In this document: piece after piece, positions 20,584 through 31,336 of the stretch
How positions within the stretch are numbered: position 1 is the stretch's first letter
Layout: each line of letters opens with the position of its first letter
Assembly: GCF_038069945.1 (NCBI RefSeq)
Contig: NZ_JBBPEV010000001.1
Coordinates: forward strand, 310,001 to 374,000
Reading direction: 5' to 3'
Source: Aquabacterium sp. A3
Lineage (GTDB): Bacteria > Pseudomonadota > Gammaproteobacteria > Burkholderiales > Burkholderiaceae_C
Length of the DNA: 64,000 nt
Translations under genes and position numbers: made by a program
Notes under the pieces: generated by a model
Told to the model about the DNA's origin: nothing
The model's input: only the letters and a program-made list of their open reading frames with translations
Database searches by the model: none

Positions 20584-21738
20584 TCAACGCGGCGCTTCGA
20601 GAACTTGGGCGATGGCATCGCAAGCGGTGCGGGCCGTGTCCCGCCTCAAGGTGTGATGAAGTTCAAGAAAACACTGCGAGACCCGCTCACAGCGCGCGGG
20701 GTCATCCAGCCAGGCCAAGGTATCGGCCGCCAGTTGCGCAGGGTTGGCATCATCCTGCAATCGCTCGGGCACCACAAAGTCTCGCAACAGGATGTTGGGC
20801 AACCCCACCCACGGCAGGTAGCCCATGCGTTTCATGAGCTGCCAGCTCAGGCCCGCGAGCTTGTAGGCAATCACCATCGGGCGCTTGAACAGTGCGGCCT
20901 CCAGCGTGGCCGTACCGCTGGCAATCAAGGTCACATCGCAGGCAGCCAGCGCCTCGTGGGACTGACCGTCCAGCAAGGTGATGGGCGCTTGGGGTGCATG
21001 CAGACGCACCAGCGGCTCCACCATGTGACGCAAGCCCGGCACCACAGGCAGCACAAAGCGCACATCCGGACGCTGGCGGGCCATCAGGGCCACGGCCTGC
21101 AAAAAGGCCGGCGCGATGAACCGAATCTCGCCACCTCGGCTGCCAGGCAACACCGCCACCAGCGGGGTGCCTTCAGCCATCCCCAGGGCCTGACGGGATT
21201 GCGCGCGTGGCACCTCCAGCGGGATGGTGTCGGCCAAGGGATGGCCCACGAACGTGGCGGCAATGCCATGGTCGTGATAGATCTGCGGCTCAAACGGGAA
21301 CAGGCAGAGCATGTGATCCACCGAGCGGTGAATCTTGTGGATGCGCCCGCCCCGCCAAGCCCAGATCGAGGGACTGACGAAGTGCACCGTCTTGATGCCT
21401 TGCGCCTTCAGGCGGGCTTCCAGCCCCAGGTTGAAGTCTGGCGCGTCCACGCCAATGAACACGTCTGGCCGATGCGCCAGAAGGCGATCGCCCAGCTGTC
21501 TGCGAATGCCCCAGATTTCACGGAATCGCCGCAGCACCTCGAGGTTGAAGCCATGCACGGCCAGCTTCTGATAGGGCCACGCCGCGTCGAAGCCATGCTC
21601 CGCCATCCGGGGGCCACCGATGCCGGCCGAGGTCAACCCTGGCCAGCGCGACCGCAAACCGCCAAGCAGCAACCCGGCCAGCAGGTCACCAGAGGTTTCT
21701 CCGGCCACCATGGCCACATGAGGCACCTTGTCAGGCAT
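20584..21738 (-). CDS. lpxB: Lipid-A-disaccharide synthase
   Basis: 384-residue GT19 glycosyltransferase that joins UDP-diacylglucosamine and lipid X into the lipid A disaccharide at the inner membrane. Features are [13 protein letters not shown] at the N terminus, [14 protein letters not shown], and [15 protein letters not shown]. Length is usual. It lies 43 bases after lpxA and ends in a TGATCA stop. Part of the lpxD-fabZ-lpxA-lpxB set. Confidence 0.97.
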   Translation of the reverse strand: MPDKVPHVAMVAGETSGDLLAGLLLGGLRSRWPGLTSAGIGGPRMAEHGFDAAWPYQKLAVHGFNLEVLRRFREIWGIRRQLGDRLLAHRPDVFIGVDAPDFNLGLEARLKAQGIKTVHFVSPSIWAWRGGRIHKIHRSVDHMLCLFPFEPQIYHDHGIAATFVGHPLADTIPLEVPRAQSRQALGMAEGTPLVAVLPGSRGGEIRFIAPAFLQAVALMARQRPDVRFVLPVVPGLRHMVEPLVRLHAPQAPITLLDGQSHEALAACDVTLIASGTATLEAALFKRPMVIAYKLAGLSWQLMKRMGYLPWVGLPNILLRDFVVPERLQDDANPAQLAADTLAWLDDPARCERVSQCFLELHHTLRRDTARTACDAIAQVLEAPR

Positions 21739-21781
21739 GCCGCTCTTTCAGCAAAATCATCGTGGCTGCGGGTGCCATCGG

Positions 21782-22570
21782 TCAACGCACGATACCGCGC
21801 TGGGCTTGAGCCAGAAAATCCAGCATCATGTCGACGTCAGGCGCAGCCTCGGGCACCTGGCCTTTGAGGGCCTCGATCTCTTTGCTTGCGGCATCCAGCG
21901 TCAGGCCCTTGCGGTACAACAGCTTGTACATCTGCTTGAGCACGGTCAGCCGCTGCGAGGTGTAACCCTTGCGGCGCGGCCCCTCCTGGTGAACATTCTG
22001 GGCTTGCGCGGGATTGCCGGCAGCCATCACGAACGGTGGCAGGTCTTGTGACAAGCGCGTCTGAAAGCCGCACATGGCGAAATCACCAATGCGCACGAAC
22101 TGGTGCACCCCGCTCATGCCGCCGATCAGGGTGTGATGGCCCACCAACACATGCCCGGCAAACTGCACGCCATTGGCGATCACGTTATCGTCTCCAATGA
22201 CGCAATCGTGGGCCACATGCACATAGGCCATGATCCAGTTGTCATTGCCGATCTGCGTCAACCCCTTGTCTTGAACCGTGCCCGTGTTGAAGGTGGTGAA
22301 CTCGCGGATGGTGTTGCCATTACCAATGATCAACTGCGTGGGCTCGCCCTTGTATTTCTTGTCCTGCGGGTCGGCACCCAGCGACGCGAATTGATAGATG
22401 CGATTGTGGGCACCGATCGTGGTGTGGCCTTCGATCGTGCAGTGGGCGCCAACGGTGGTGCCTTCGCCGATGCGCACATGGGGGCCGATGGTGGTGAACG
22501 GCCCCACGCTGACCGAATCATGCAGCTCGGCATGGGGGTCCACAAGTGCCGTGGGGTGGATCTGGGCCAT
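21782..22570 (-). CDS. lpxA: UDP-N-acetylglucosamine acyltransferase
   Basis: 262-residue trimeric left-handed beta-helix enzyme carrying out the first step of lipid A synthesis with hydroxyacyl-ACP. Repeated hexapeptides are obvious (VSVGPFTTIGPHVRIGEGTT and onward), followed by a helical C-terminal domain. The segment AYVHVAHDCVIGDDN carries the expected catalytic histidine region. Starts four bases after the fabZ stop. Confidence 0.97.
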   Translation of the reverse strand: MAQIHPTALVDPHAELHDSVSVGPFTTIGPHVRIGEGTTVGAHCTIEGHTTIGAHNRIYQFASLGADPQDKKYKGEPTQLIIGNGNTIREFTTFNTGTVQDKGLTQIGNDNWIMAYVHVAHDCVIGDDNVIANGVQFAGHVLVGHHTLIGGMSGVHQFVRIGDFAMCGFQTRLSQDLPPFVMAAGNPAQAQNVHQEGPRRKGYTSQRLTVLKQMYKLLYRKGLTLDAASKEIEALKGQVPEAAPDVDMMLDFLAQAQRGIVR

Positions 22571-22574
22571 GGGC

Positions 22575-23012
22575 TCAGCTCACCTTGCGCACGGTGCACA
22601 TCAACTGGGCAGACACCGCCAGCTCTTCGCCCACGAGCGCCTGGGCATTGAACTTGTAAATGCCCGCCTTGTTCCGGTCCATCTGGACGTCCAGGAACAG
22701 CTGATCGCCAGGCTCCACAGGGCGCTTGAACCGTGCACCATCGATGCCCACAAAGTAGTACACCGAGTTTTCATCCACACCCTTACCCATGGACTCGAAC
22801 GCCAGCAGAGCGGCGGCCTGGGCCAGGGCCTCCAGCATCAACACACCCGGCATCACCGGGCGGTTGGGGAAGTGCCCCTGGAAAAACGGCTCGTTGATGG
22901 TGACGTTCTTGAGCGCCCGAATGCGCACGTCAGGCACGACTTCCAGCACCCGATCGACCAGCAGGAAAGGATAGCGGTGCGGCAACTTGGCCAGAATCTT
23001 GTGGATGTCCAT
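22575..23012 (-). CDS. fabZ: 3-hydroxyacyl-ACP dehydratase FabZ
   Basis: 145-residue hot-dog fold dehydratase of fatty acid elongation. Catalytic His47 and Glu61 lie in [20 protein letters not shown], and the N-terminal [13 protein letters not shown] is typical. It shares the hydroxyacyl-ACP pool with LpxA and LpxD, its neighbours. Its ATG shares one base with the lpxD TAA. Confidence 0.97.
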   Translation of the reverse strand: MDIHKILAKLPHRYPFLLVDRVLEVVPDVRIRALKNVTINEPFFQGHFPNRPVMPGVLMLEALAQAAALLAFESMGKGVDENSVYYFVGIDGARFKRPVEPGDQLFLDVQMDRNKAGIYKFNAQALVGEELAVSAQLMCTVRKVS

Positions 23013-24082
23013 TACTTCTTCACTTCTTTCTCAAGGGCCCGGATGCGGTCGCGCAGCGCATGAAGCTGGCGCAAGGTGGCCGCATTCTTTTCCCATGAGG
23101 CATTGTCGTCAAAGGGGAAGGCCCCGCTGTACAAACCCGGCTTGAGCACCGAGCGCGAAATCAAGGTACCGGATGAGACATGAACATGATCGGCCAGCGT
23201 CAAATGCCCCAGGATCATGCCGGCACCGCCCACGGTGCAATGTTTGCCGATGCGTGCACTGCCGGCCACTCCCACACAGCCTGCCATGGCCGAATGTTCG
23301 CCAATGTGAACGTTGTGCGCAATCTGCACAAGGTTGTCGAGCTTCACGCCGTCTTCGATCACGGTGTCGTCCAGCGCGCCACGGTCCACGCAGGTGTTGG
23401 CACCCAATTCCACGTCGTTGCCAATGCGCACGGCACCCAACTGCTCAATCTTGACCCAGGTACCCTGGTGCGGCGCAAAGCCAAAGCCATCCGCCCCCAC
23501 AACCACCCCGCTGTGGAAAATGCAGCGGCTGCCCACCACGCAATCAAAACCGATGGTGACATGGGCCGCCAGGCGTGTGCCTGACCCGATGCGCGCCCTC
23601 GCCCCCACCACGCTGTGCGGCCCGATGACCACGTCGTCTTCGACGATGGCCCCAGCTTCGATGACCGCCAGGGGGCCCACCGACACCCCTGCCCCCAGCA
23701 CGGCCGATGCATGCACCACCGCTGAGGGGTGGATGCCTGCAGACGGACGGGGACGACATCGCGCCGCCCACCACTGGGTCAATCGGGCGAAGTACAGATA
23801 CGGATCGTCGGTGACGATGGCTGCGCCGCGTTGGGCGGCTTCTTCACGCAAGGCCTCGGCCACGATGACGCACGCAGCGCGCGTCACGGCCAGTTGAGAC
23901 CGATACTTGGCGCTGGACAGAAAACTGATGGCCTCGGGGCCAGCGCTCTCCAGCGGCGCGATGGACGCGATGAGCACGGCAGGATCGCCCACCAGCTCGC
24001 CCCCCAGGGCCGCCACCAACTCGCCCAGACGGGCGGGCTCCAGGGACGGCTCAGCCACCGCTGTTTGATCGTCGCGGCTCAC
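23012..24082 (-). CDS. lpxD: UDP-3-O-acylglucosamine N-acyltransferase
   Basis: 356-residue enzyme adding the second hydroxyacyl chain in lipid A synthesis. An N-terminal uridine-binding domain (about 1-105) is followed by left-handed helix repeats ([20 protein letters not shown]) and a C-terminal helix with [20 protein letters not shown] start overlaps the skp stop as GTGA. A DNA shadow on the other strand is not real. Confidence 0.96.
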   Translation of the reverse strand: MSRDDQTAVAEPSLEPARLGELVAALGGELVGDPAVLIASIAPLESAGPEAISFLSSAKYRSQLAVTRAACVIVAEALREEAAQRGAAIVTDDPYLYFARLTQWWAARCRPRPSAGIHPSAVVHASAVLGAGVSVGPLAVIEAGAIVEDDVVIGPHSVVGARARIGSGTRLAAHVTIGFDCVVGSRCIFHSGVVVGADGFGFAPHQGTWVKIEQLGAVRIGNDVELGANTCVDRGALDDTVIEDGVKLDNLVQIAHNVHIGEHSAMAGCVGVAGSARIGKHCTVGGAGMILGHLTLADHVHVSSGTLISRSVLKPGLYSGAFPFDDNASWEKNAATLRQLHALRDRIRALEKEVKK

Positions 24083-24594
24083 TTGCTTTGCGCAGCATTC
24101 ATCGCGCGGATCACCTTGTCGGTGATGTCCACCTTGGCGCTGACGAACACCGCCTCCTGCAGGATCAGGTCGTACTTCTCTTGCTCGAAGATTTGCCGAA
24201 CCACCACATTGGCACGATCGATCAAGGCGGCAAGCTCTTCATTCTTGCGCTGGTTCATGTATTCCTGGGTTTCGCGACGCTTGCGCTGCAGCTCTCGGCC
24301 TTGCTCCAGCAACTCACGTTGCCGCTTGAGTCGCTCAGACTCGCTGAGGGTCGGCGAGTCCTTCTCAAAACGGTCGGACACGGTCTTGAGTCGGGCCTCG
24401 GCATCGACCAGCTCCTTGTCGCGGCGCAGAAACTCGGTCTCCAGCTTGGCGTGAGCGACCTTGGCCGGCGATGCATCGCGCAACACCCTGTCGAGGTTCA
24501 CATAGCCGATCTTCAGCTCCTGCGCAGGAACCACCCCGCACAGGGACAATGCGAGACCCAGGACGAGCAGAATCTTGCGGAATGCACGCATCAT
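24079..24594 (-). CDS. skp: Periplasmic chaperone Skp/OmpH family
   Basis: 171-residue periplasmic chaperone carrying unfolded outer-membrane proteins to the BAM complex. Residues 1-24 form a signal peptide ending VVPA; the mature part starts [12 protein letters not shown] and continues as a long charged coiled coil (about 55-125, rich in Glu, Arg, Lys), the tentacle arms of Skp. Start ATG shares a base with the bamA TGA; placement after bamA is conserved. Confidence 0.93.
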   Translation of the reverse strand: MMRAFRKILLVLGLALSLCGVVPAQELKIGYVNLDRVLRDASPAKVAHAKLETEFLRRDKELVDAEARLKTVSDRFEKDSPTLSESERLKRQRELLEQGRELQRKRRETQEYMNQRKNEELAALIDRANVVVRQIFEQEKYDLILQEAVFVSAKVDITDKVIRAMNAAQSK

Positions 24595-26897
24595 CAGAAC
24601 ACCGAGCCAATCTGGAACTGGAGTCGTTGAATTCTATCTTGGTCGAAGTAGCGGATGGGCTTGCCAAAACTCAGCTTCAGCGGCCCCACGGGTGAAATCC
24701 AGCTGATGCCAACCCCGACCGATGCGCGCATCTCATCCAGGCTCACCGACTCTTTTTCGCCCCACACGTAACCGGCATCGACATAAGAGAAGAGTCGCAA
24801 GGTGCGGTCATTGCCCGCGCCCGGGAAGGGCACATAGAACTCGGAGTTCAGGTTGATGCGCTTGGAGCCCCCCACGAATGCACCTTCGATGTCGACAGGC
24901 CCAAAGGTGCTCTGCTCGAAACCGCGAACCGAACCCAGGCCACCGCCATAGAAGTTCTTGAAGACGGGGTAAGGCTTGCCAGAAAATCCCTTGCCGTAGC
25001 CCAGCTCGGCATTGAAGCCCAGGGTGTAGCGGTTGGTCAGGGGCACGTACTGCTGGAACTGGTAGTCTGCACGCCCATAGCGGGTGTCGCCGACCAGGCC
25101 CAACTCCAGGTTCACCCGCTGATAGCGACCACGCGTCGGGGCAATGAGGCTGTCACGTCCATCACGGGCCCAACCCACGGTGAGGGGCACCGACAGGCTG
25201 CGCTCACCGAAGATCAACTTGTGTTCCTGGTAGCTCACCGGCAAGCCACTGCTGCCTTTGATCGCCGTCTGCTCGACACCCAGACCAAAAAACACGGTGT
25301 CGTATTCGGTGAACGGCACACCAAAGCGCAACGCCGCGCCCGGCGTGGTGACCTCGTAATCACCGCCTTGCGTGTTCAAGGGGCGTGAGGTGCGATAGAA
25401 CACGTCCACCGAGCGCGAGATGCCATCGTCGGTGAAATACGGGTCCACGGTGCTCAGCACGATGGTGCGGTTGTACTTGCTGGTGTTCAGGTCAATGCCC
25501 AGGTAGTTGCCCGTACCGAACACGTTGTCCTGTTTGATCGAAGCCGTCAACGTGAACTTCTCGGCACTGGAGAAACCCGCTCCCAGCATCAGGTTGCCGG
25601 TGGGCTTTTCCTCCACCGTGACGGTCAAGTCCACCTGGTCGACGGTACCGGGCACCTCGGCCGTGTCCACCGACACCTGCTTGAAGTAGCCCAGGCGGTC
25701 CACACGGTCGCGCGACAGCTTGATCTTCTGACCGTCATACCATGCCGATTCGAACTGGCGGAACTCTCGGCGAATGACTTCATCGCGGGTGCGGGAGTTG
25801 CCGGCCACATTGATGCGGCGCACATAAACACGGCGTTGAGGCTGCGCCACCAGCACGGCCACCGCTTGACCCTTGTCACGGTTGAGCTCTGGGCGGAACT
25901 CGACACGCGCAAACGCGTAACCGAATTCGGCAAAGCGGTCCGAGAACGCACGCACGGTGGTGGCCACTTCATCGGCCTGGTACGGTTGCCCGGGACGGAT
26001 CGTCACCAGCTGGCGAAACGACTCTTCCTTGCCCAGGTAGTCGCCTTCAAGACGAACGGCCGTGACGGTGTACAGCGGCCCTTCATTGACCTGGATGGCG
26101 ATGGAAATGTCCTGCTTGTCCGGAGAGATGGCCACCTGGGCCGATTCGATCTTGAACTCCAGGTAACCACGGTTCAGGTAGTAGGCCTTGATCTTCTCCA
26201 GATCGGCGTTGAGCTTGGAGCGGGCGTACTGGTCAGACTTGGTGTACCACGTGAGCCATCCCCCGGTGGTCAGGTCCATCTGCGACAGCAAGGTGCCTTC
26301 AGAGAAGGCCTTGTTGCCCGTGATGCGGATGTTGTTGATCTTCGTGATCGCACCTTCGTTGACGGTGAAGGTCACGTTGACCCGATTGCGCTCGGCCGGG
26401 GTGATCGTGGTCACCACCTCCACGCCATACAGGCTGCGCGTCAGGTACTGGCGCTTAAGTTCCTGCTCGGCGCGGTCGGCCAGGGCGCGGTCAAACGGTT
26501 GGCCTTCGCCGATGCCCACATCTTTCAAGGCCTTGACCAGGGCGTCCTTGTCGAACTCCCGGGTGCCCACGAAGTCGACGTTCGAGATGACGGGCCGCTC
26601 TTCGACGACGACCACCACCACATTGCCATCCACCTGGATGCGCACGTCCTTGAACAGGCCCGTGGCAAACAAGGAGCGCAGACCGGCCGCACCCTTGTCA
26701 TCGGTGTAGGTGTCGCCCACGCGAAACGGCAACGACGCAAACACGGTGCCGGCATCGGTGCGCTCCAGACCTTCGACCCGAATGTCTCGCAACACGAAGG
26801 GCTCGACAGCGAAGGCTGAGGCAAAGAGGGCCGAAGAAACAAGGGCCGCAATCAGTTTGGGCCGCAAGGAACCCACGAAACAGGAAGGCTTGTGCAT
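24594..26897 (-). CDS. bamA: Outer membrane protein assembly factor BamA
   Basis: 767-residue Omp85-family outer-membrane insertase. A signal peptide ends near FASAFA, followed by VEPFVLRDIRVEGLERTDAG, the first POTRA domain; five POTRA domains extend to about 420 and a 16-strand barrel finishes with a terminal Phe (QFQIGSVF). The VRGF element appears as SVRGFEQS. The ATG at 26897 gives a normal signal peptide; a TTG at 26912 overlapping rseP is an alternative. Works with BamB and BamD, also encoded in this window. Confidence 0.96.
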   Translation of the reverse strand: MHKPSCFVGSLRPKLIAALVSSALFASAFAVEPFVLRDIRVEGLERTDAGTVFASLPFRVGDTYTDDKGAAGLRSLFATGLFKDVRIQVDGNVVVVVVEERPVISNVDFVGTREFDKDALVKALKDVGIGEGQPFDRALADRAEQELKRQYLTRSLYGVEVVTTITPAERNRVNVTFTVNEGAITKINNIRITGNKAFSEGTLLSQMDLTTGGWLTWYTKSDQYARSKLNADLEKIKAYYLNRGYLEFKIESAQVAISPDKQDISIAIQVNEGPLYTVTAVRLEGDYLGKEESFRQLVTIRPGQPYQADEVATTVRAFSDRFAEFGYAFARVEFRPELNRDKGQAVAVLVAQPQRRVYVRRINVAGNSRTRDEVIRREFRQFESAWYDGQKIKLSRDRVDRLGYFKQVSVDTAEVPGTVDQVDLTVTVEEKPTGNLMLGAGFSSAEKFTLTASIKQDNVFGTGNYLGIDLNTSKYNRTIVLSTVDPYFTDDGISRSVDVFYRTSRPLNTQGGDYEVTTPGAALRFGVPFTEYDTVFFGLGVEQTAIKGSSGLPVSYQEHKLIFGERSLSVPLTVGWARDGRDSLIAPTRGRYQRVNLELGLVGDTRYGRADYQFQQYVPLTNRYTLGFNAELGYGKGFSGKPYPVFKNFYGGGLGSVRGFEQSTFGPVDIEGAFVGGSKRINLNSEFYVPFPGAGNDRTLRLFSYVDAGYVWGEKESVSLDEMRASVGVGISWISPVGPLKLSFGKPIRYFDQDRIQRLQFQIGSVF

Positions 26898-26908
26898 GCG
26901 CAGACAGT

Positions 26909-28303
26909 TCAATGCACGCCAAACAGGCGTGCGAAGTCGTTATAAAGGGCCAGCGACATCATCAGGAGCATGATGGCCAGGCCGCCTCGCTGGAGCCTTT
27001 CCAGCCAAAGGTCGGACACCGGACGGCCCGTGACCGCTTCGAAAAGATGATACATGAGGTGTCCCCCGTCCAAGACCGGGAGCGGCAGCAGATTGAGCAC
27101 CCCCAGACTGACGCTGACCAGGGCCAGAAAACCGATGTAGTGAACCCAACCCATCTCGGCCGTGCGACCGGCGTAGTCTGCAATGGTCAGCGGCCCACTG
27201 AGGTTCTTCAGCGAGGCCTCGCCAATCAGCATTTTGCCCAGCATCTGAAGACTCAGGACAGACACGTCCCAGGTCCGGGTCACCGCGCGCTCCAGCCCTT
27301 CCCACAGGCCATAACGCACCGTGATCATGGCCGGCGCAGAGCCGATCGCCGCCTCGATCCGGGGAATCATCTGCCCCTGAACATCCTTGAGCACCGGCTC
27401 CAGGGTGAACTGCATGAGGCGGCCACCACGCTCGATGTCCAACATGATGGGTTGTGGCTGCCCATCGGCCAGACTGGCGCGAATGACCCCGCGCAACTCT
27501 CCCGCGTCGCGCGGCGTTTGCCCATTGATGCGGATCACACGATCTCCCGCCTGCAATCCGGCCCGCTGCGCAGGCCCGCCCGACACCACCTCATCGATGA
27601 GCGGCTCGCCATAGGGGCCGGTCAGCCCCACACGGTCCAGCAAACCGGCGTCCACATCCGAAGCCGACAAGCGGCTCAAGGGCAGCCTGAGCGACACCGG
27701 TGAATGCGGCTCCTGGTCCACGCGGTCGCGACGCCCCACCTCCAGTTCCAGGTCGTGACCAGCCAGCGCAGCCTCGGTGATCAGCCATTGAAGATCAGAC
27801 ATGGAGCGCACCGGCGTCCAGTCCTCGGCGTCTTCCGCCTGCTGAAGCGTGCGTGCCGCCAAGACCTGCTGCCCGGCCTGCAGGCCCGCCTCATCGGCCA
27901 TGGAGCCAGGCTGCGGCTGCGCCATCCAGGGGCTCAACTCCGGAACACCCACCCAGTTGACGGCGGCATACAGCACCACGGCCAACAACAGATTCGCTGC
28001 GGGTCCGGCCGCCACGATGAAGGCACGCTGGCGAACTGGCTTGCGGTTGAAGGCACGGTGCTGCTCAGACGGCGCGACCGGCCCTTCCCGTTCGTCGAGC
28101 ATCTTGACGTAGCCACCCAAAGGCAGCGCCGAGATGACGAACTCCGTCTCACCGCGCATGCGGCTCCAGATGACCTGACCAAAGCCCACCGAGAAGCGAT
28201 GCACTTTCACATCACAGGCGACAGCAGCCCGGTAATGGCCATATTCGTGGATCACCACCAAAACGCCGATCGTCACCAGAAATGCCAGCACGGTCATCAA
28301 CAT
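26909..28303 (-). CDS. rseP: RIP metalloprotease RseP (site-2 protease)
   Basis: 464-residue inner-membrane zinc protease that cuts the anti-sigma factor RseA in the envelope stress pathway and clears signal peptides. The HEYGH site (His19, Glu20, His23) lies in the first helix, two PDZ domains occupy the periplasmic middle, and the second active-site segment LNLLPLPVLDGGHLMYH is near the C terminus. AAGGAG stands seven bases before the ATG at 28303. Adjacent to bamA, which fits its envelope role. Confidence 0.95.
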   Translation of the reverse strand: MLMTVLAFLVTIGVLVVIHEYGHYRAAVACDVKVHRFSVGFGQVIWSRMRGETEFVISALPLGGYVKMLDEREGPVAPSEQHRAFNRKPVRQRAFIVAAGPAANLLLAVVLYAAVNWVGVPELSPWMAQPQPGSMADEAGLQAGQQVLAARTLQQAEDAEDWTPVRSMSDLQWLITEAALAGHDLELEVGRRDRVDQEPHSPVSLRLPLSRLSASDVDAGLLDRVGLTGPYGEPLIDEVVSGGPAQRAGLQAGDRVIRINGQTPRDAGELRGVIRASLADGQPQPIMLDIERGGRLMQFTLEPVLKDVQGQMIPRIEAAIGSAPAMITVRYGLWEGLERAVTRTWDVSVLSLQMLGKMLIGEASLKNLSGPLTIADYAGRTAEMGWVHYIGFLALVSVSLGVLNLLPLPVLDGGHLMYHLFEAVTGRPVSDLWLERLQRGGLAIMLLMMSLALYNDFARLFGVH

Positions 28304-28344
28304 CAATCACTCCTTGCTCAGGCCAGGTGGCACGAAGGCACTCA

Positions 28345-29544
28345 TCACGTCAGGCCTGCAACCACATCGGCTGCCGCCCTGCGGGCTCTGGCGTCAAGCG
28401 CCAACAACGCCTCCAGCGAGTGTGCCACGTCGGCCTCGGGCACGCAGTTGGCCAGGGTGTCTGCGTTCACAGCATGGATCTGATCAAAGCGGATGCGCCG
28501 GGACAAGAACGCCTCCACGGCGACTTCGTTGGCAGCATTGAGCACGCAGGTACTGCCAGCCACACCCTCCAAGGCCTCCCAGGCCAGCGCCAGGCCTGGA
28601 TACCGTTGAGAACACGGCGCCTCGAAGGTGAGGCTGCCGGTTTTCGTCAGGTCCAGCAAATCAGCCCCGGATTCCATGCGCTCAGGCCAGGACAGACCAT
28701 AGGCGATCGGCACGCGCATGTCGGGTGTGCCCAGTTGGGCCAGCACGGAACGGTCGCGACACACCACCATCGAGTGCACGATGCTTTGGGGGTGTAGCAC
28801 GACGCGGATCTGCCGAGGCGCCAGATTGAACAACCAGCGCGCTTCGATCACCTCCAGCGCCTTGTTCATCATCGTGGCCGAGTCCACAGAAATCTTACGG
28901 CCCATCACCCAGTTGGGGTGAGCGCATGCCTCTTCGGGCGTGATGCTCGAGAACGTGGCCGGATCTCGCTGCCGGAAAGGACCACCCGACGCCGTGAGCA
29001 CGATGTGGTCAATCCGCTGGGCCCAATCCTCAGGCCGCTCGGGCAGGCACTGAAAAATGGCCGAGTGTTCGCTGTCGATGGGCAGCAAGGTGGCGCCCCC
29101 TTCTGCCACCGCCGCCATGAACAGAGCGCCGCCCACCACCAGGGCCTCCTTGTTGGCGAGCAACAAACGCTTCCCGGCTTTGGCCGCGGCCAGGCAAGGC
29201 GGCAGACCCGCCGCCCCGACGATGGCACCCATGACCACATCCACATCAGGATGGGATGCCACTTGCACCAGGGCCTCCTCGCCGCACAAGACATCGGTCT
29301 GGATGCCGCAGGCCTGCAAAGCGCTGCGCAATGATGCAGCCCCGGTGGCACACGACATCACCGCAAAACGCGGCCGCCATTGCACGCACAGCTGATGCAG
29401 ACTTTCCCAGCGAGTGCCGGCGGTCAAGGCAAACACCTCGAACCGTCCAGGATGACGGGACAGCACATCCAGGGTATTGCCACCGATGGAACCGGTGGCC
29501 CCCAGCACACACACTCGTTGAACACTGGTCATGGCATTGATCAT
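28345..29544 (-). CDS. dxr: 1-deoxy-D-xylulose 5-phosphate reductoisomerase
   Basis: 399-residue NADPH enzyme, second step of the MEP isoprenoid pathway. The dinucleotide loop GATGSIGGNTLDVLSRHP, the LLANKEALVVGG segment and IDSEHSAIFQCL are family marks. ATG overlaps the cdsA stop as ATGA; a second ATG four codons later is possible. IspG, a later step, is also in this window at 49.8-51.0 kb. UppS, a user of the pathway, is two genes upstream. Confidence 0.97.
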   Translation of the reverse strand: MINAMTSVQRVCVLGATGSIGGNTLDVLSRHPGRFEVFALTAGTRWESLHQLCVQWRPRFAVMSCATGAASLRSALQACGIQTDVLCGEEALVQVASHPDVDVVMGAIVGAAGLPPCLAAAKAGKRLLLANKEALVVGGALFMAAVAEGGATLLPIDSEHSAIFQCLPERPEDWAQRIDHIVLTASGGPFRQRDPATFSSITPEEACAHPNWVMGRKISVDSATMMNKALEVIEARWLFNLAPRQIRVVLHPQSIVHSMVVCRDRSVLAQLGTPDMRVPIAYGLSWPERMESGADLLDLTKTGSLTFEAPCSQRYPGLALAWEALEGVAGSTCVLNAANEVAVEAFLSRRIRFDQIHAVNADTLANCVPEADVAHSLEALLALDARARRAAADVVAGLT

Positions 29545-30467
29545 CCGTGGCAGAGGGTCATGGCCGCCATCGCCAGCGGCAGCACGGGCAACAGCGCATC
29601 CACGCGGTCCAGCACACCGCCATGGCCTGGCAACAACTGGCTGCTGTCCTTGACCCCAGCCTGACGCTTGACCAGGGATTCAACCAGGTCGCCAGCCACG
29701 CTCATGGCGATCAGAACGATCAGCGCCAACACAGCACCCACTGGCCCCAGACCGGACCAGAGCCGACTGTACAGACTGGGGGAGTCTGCGAATCCGTGTC
29801 GGTCCACCAAGACCCACAGGGCGGCCACCAACAACACGGTCACGCCGCCCGCCCACACCCCTTCCCAGCTCTTGCCGGGGCTGATGGTGGGCGCCAGCTT
29901 GCGTCGGCCATAAGCGCGACCACCGAAATAGGCACCGATGTCGGCTGCCCACACGAGGCAGAACACGGACAGCAGGAAATTGAGGCCTTGGGCTCGCCCA
30001 TCCACCAGCGCCAGCCAGGCCAGCACGAGAAACACCAGGCCCAGCACACGGCGCAGATCCTGGGGCACCGACATCCAATGGGCCGAGCCCCAGCGCAACA
30101 TCAGGGCGGTGAAGGGAATCCACAGTGCCGCGCCCAGCCACCAGACCCACCCGGGCACCAGAAAGCCAACCGGCGCCTCACCCCAGGCATGGATGTGCGC
30201 TGACACACTGGCCATCGTCTGGCCAACATGGGCTTGCCAAACCGGCAAGCCCAGGCGATGGGCCATGAACACACCAGCGCCAACGACGGCACCTGCCAAC
30301 ACCCAGGCTCGCCAGCCAGGCGCCTGATTCAGGCGAGACCACTCCCACCCAGCGGCCCCCACAAACAGCAGCGTCAACAGGGCAAAAGGCCACGCCGCCT
30401 GGGCGGCCAGCGCCGGAAGCAACACGGCCACCAGAACCAGTGCGGTCAAGATACGTTGCTTGAGCAT
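29541..30467 (-). CDS. cdsA: Phosphatidate cytidylyltransferase
   Basis: 308-residue inner-membrane enzyme making CDP-diacylglycerol for phospholipid synthesis. About eight hydrophobic helices are seen; the C-terminal CDS signature reads SLVKRQAGVKDSSQLLPGHG followed by GVLDRVDAL. Its ATG shares a base with the uppS stop and its TGA overlaps the dxr ATG, so it is tightly coupled on both sides. Confidence 0.95.
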   Translation of the reverse strand: MLKQRILTALVLVAVLLPALAAQAAWPFALLTLLFVGAAGWEWSRLNQAPGWRAWVLAGAVVGAGVFMAHRLGLPVWQAHVGQTMASVSAHIHAWGEAPVGFLVPGWVWWLGAALWIPFTALMLRWGSAHWMSVPQDLRRVLGLVFLVLAWLALVDGRAQGLNFLLSVFCLVWAADIGAYFGGRAYGRRKLAPTISPGKSWEGVWAGGVTVLLVAALWVLVDRHGFADSPSLYSRLWSGLGPVGAVLALIVLIAMSVAGDLVESLVKRQAGVKDSSQLLPGHGGVLDRVDALLPVLPLAMAAMTLCHG

Positions 30468-31246
30468 CAGCGCGGGCCCTCCGAGGCCTGGGCCTCGTTG
30501 CCCATCCCCAACGCGCCATGCCCCTGGCCAGATTCGCCGACGTCGCCAAAGCGACGCTCTCGCTGGGCGTAGTCATGCAAGGCCTTGTCCAGCGCCCTGG
30601 CATCAAAATCAGGCCACAGGCAATCGGTGAAATGAAACTCAGCGTACGCGCTCTGCCAGAGCAGGAAGTTGGACAGGCGCACCTCTCCACCAGTGCGAAT
30701 GAACAAGTCAGGATCGGGCATGTCGGCCGTGGCCATGAAGCGTGACAACGTGGCCTCATCGAGTTGCTCTGGCGCCAGGCCTTGCTGCAGCGCACGACGG
30801 CAGGCCTGCAAGATGTCCCAGCGCCCGCCGTAATTGAACGCCACCGTGAGGGTCAGGCGGTCGTTGCCCGCCGTGGAGGCCTGTGCCTCCTCCAGCGCTT
30901 GACGAATGCGCTCGTTGACCGACTGCAGGTCGCCAATCACCCGGATGCGAACACCGTCTGATTTGAGCCGAGCAATGTGCTTGGACAAGGCCACCAACAA
31001 CAAACTCATCAGCCCCGAGACCTCTTCTTCCGGGCGCTTCCAGTTCTCAGATGAAAACGCAAACACCGTGAGGTAGCGGATGCCCCGATCTGCGGCGGCC
31101 TGCACCACATTGACCAGCGCATCCACCCCGGCCTTGTGCCCGACGCCGCGCGGCATGAAACGCTTGCGGGCCCAACGCCCGTTGCCATCCATGACGATGG
31201 CCACGTGTCGGGGCACGACGGAGTGACGAGAGGAATCAGTGCTCAT
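30467..31246 (-). CDS. uppS: Undecaprenyl (polyprenyl) diphosphate synthase
   Basis: 259-residue cis-prenyltransferase producing the lipid carrier for peptidoglycan and O-antigen. Motifs are VAIVMDGNGRWARKR with the catalytic Asp, a substrate segment TVFAFSSENWKRP, and RLSNFLLWQSAYAEFHF. The ATG at 31246 (MSTDSSRHSVVP) matches the family; a longer reading to 31306 is rejected. A hydrophilic tail extends the C terminus a little. Confidence 0.95.
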   Translation of the reverse strand: MSTDSSRHSVVPRHVAIVMDGNGRWARKRFMPRGVGHKAGVDALVNVVQAAADRGIRYLTVFAFSSENWKRPEEEVSGLMSLLLVALSKHIARLKSDGVRIRVIGDLQSVNERIRQALEEAQASTAGNDRLTLTVAFNYGGRWDILQACRRALQQGLAPEQLDEATLSRFMATADMPDPDLFIRTGGEVRLSNFLLWQSAYAEFHFTDCLWPDFDARALDKALHDYAQRERRFGDVGESGQGHGALGMGNEAQASEGPR

Positions 31247-31336
31247 GACCGAAAGAATGCCTGGAAAACGAAACGAGGCGGTCAAGCCGCCTCGCAGGGT
31301 GCGCACATGGCACGCGATTATGACAAAGCCGGCCGA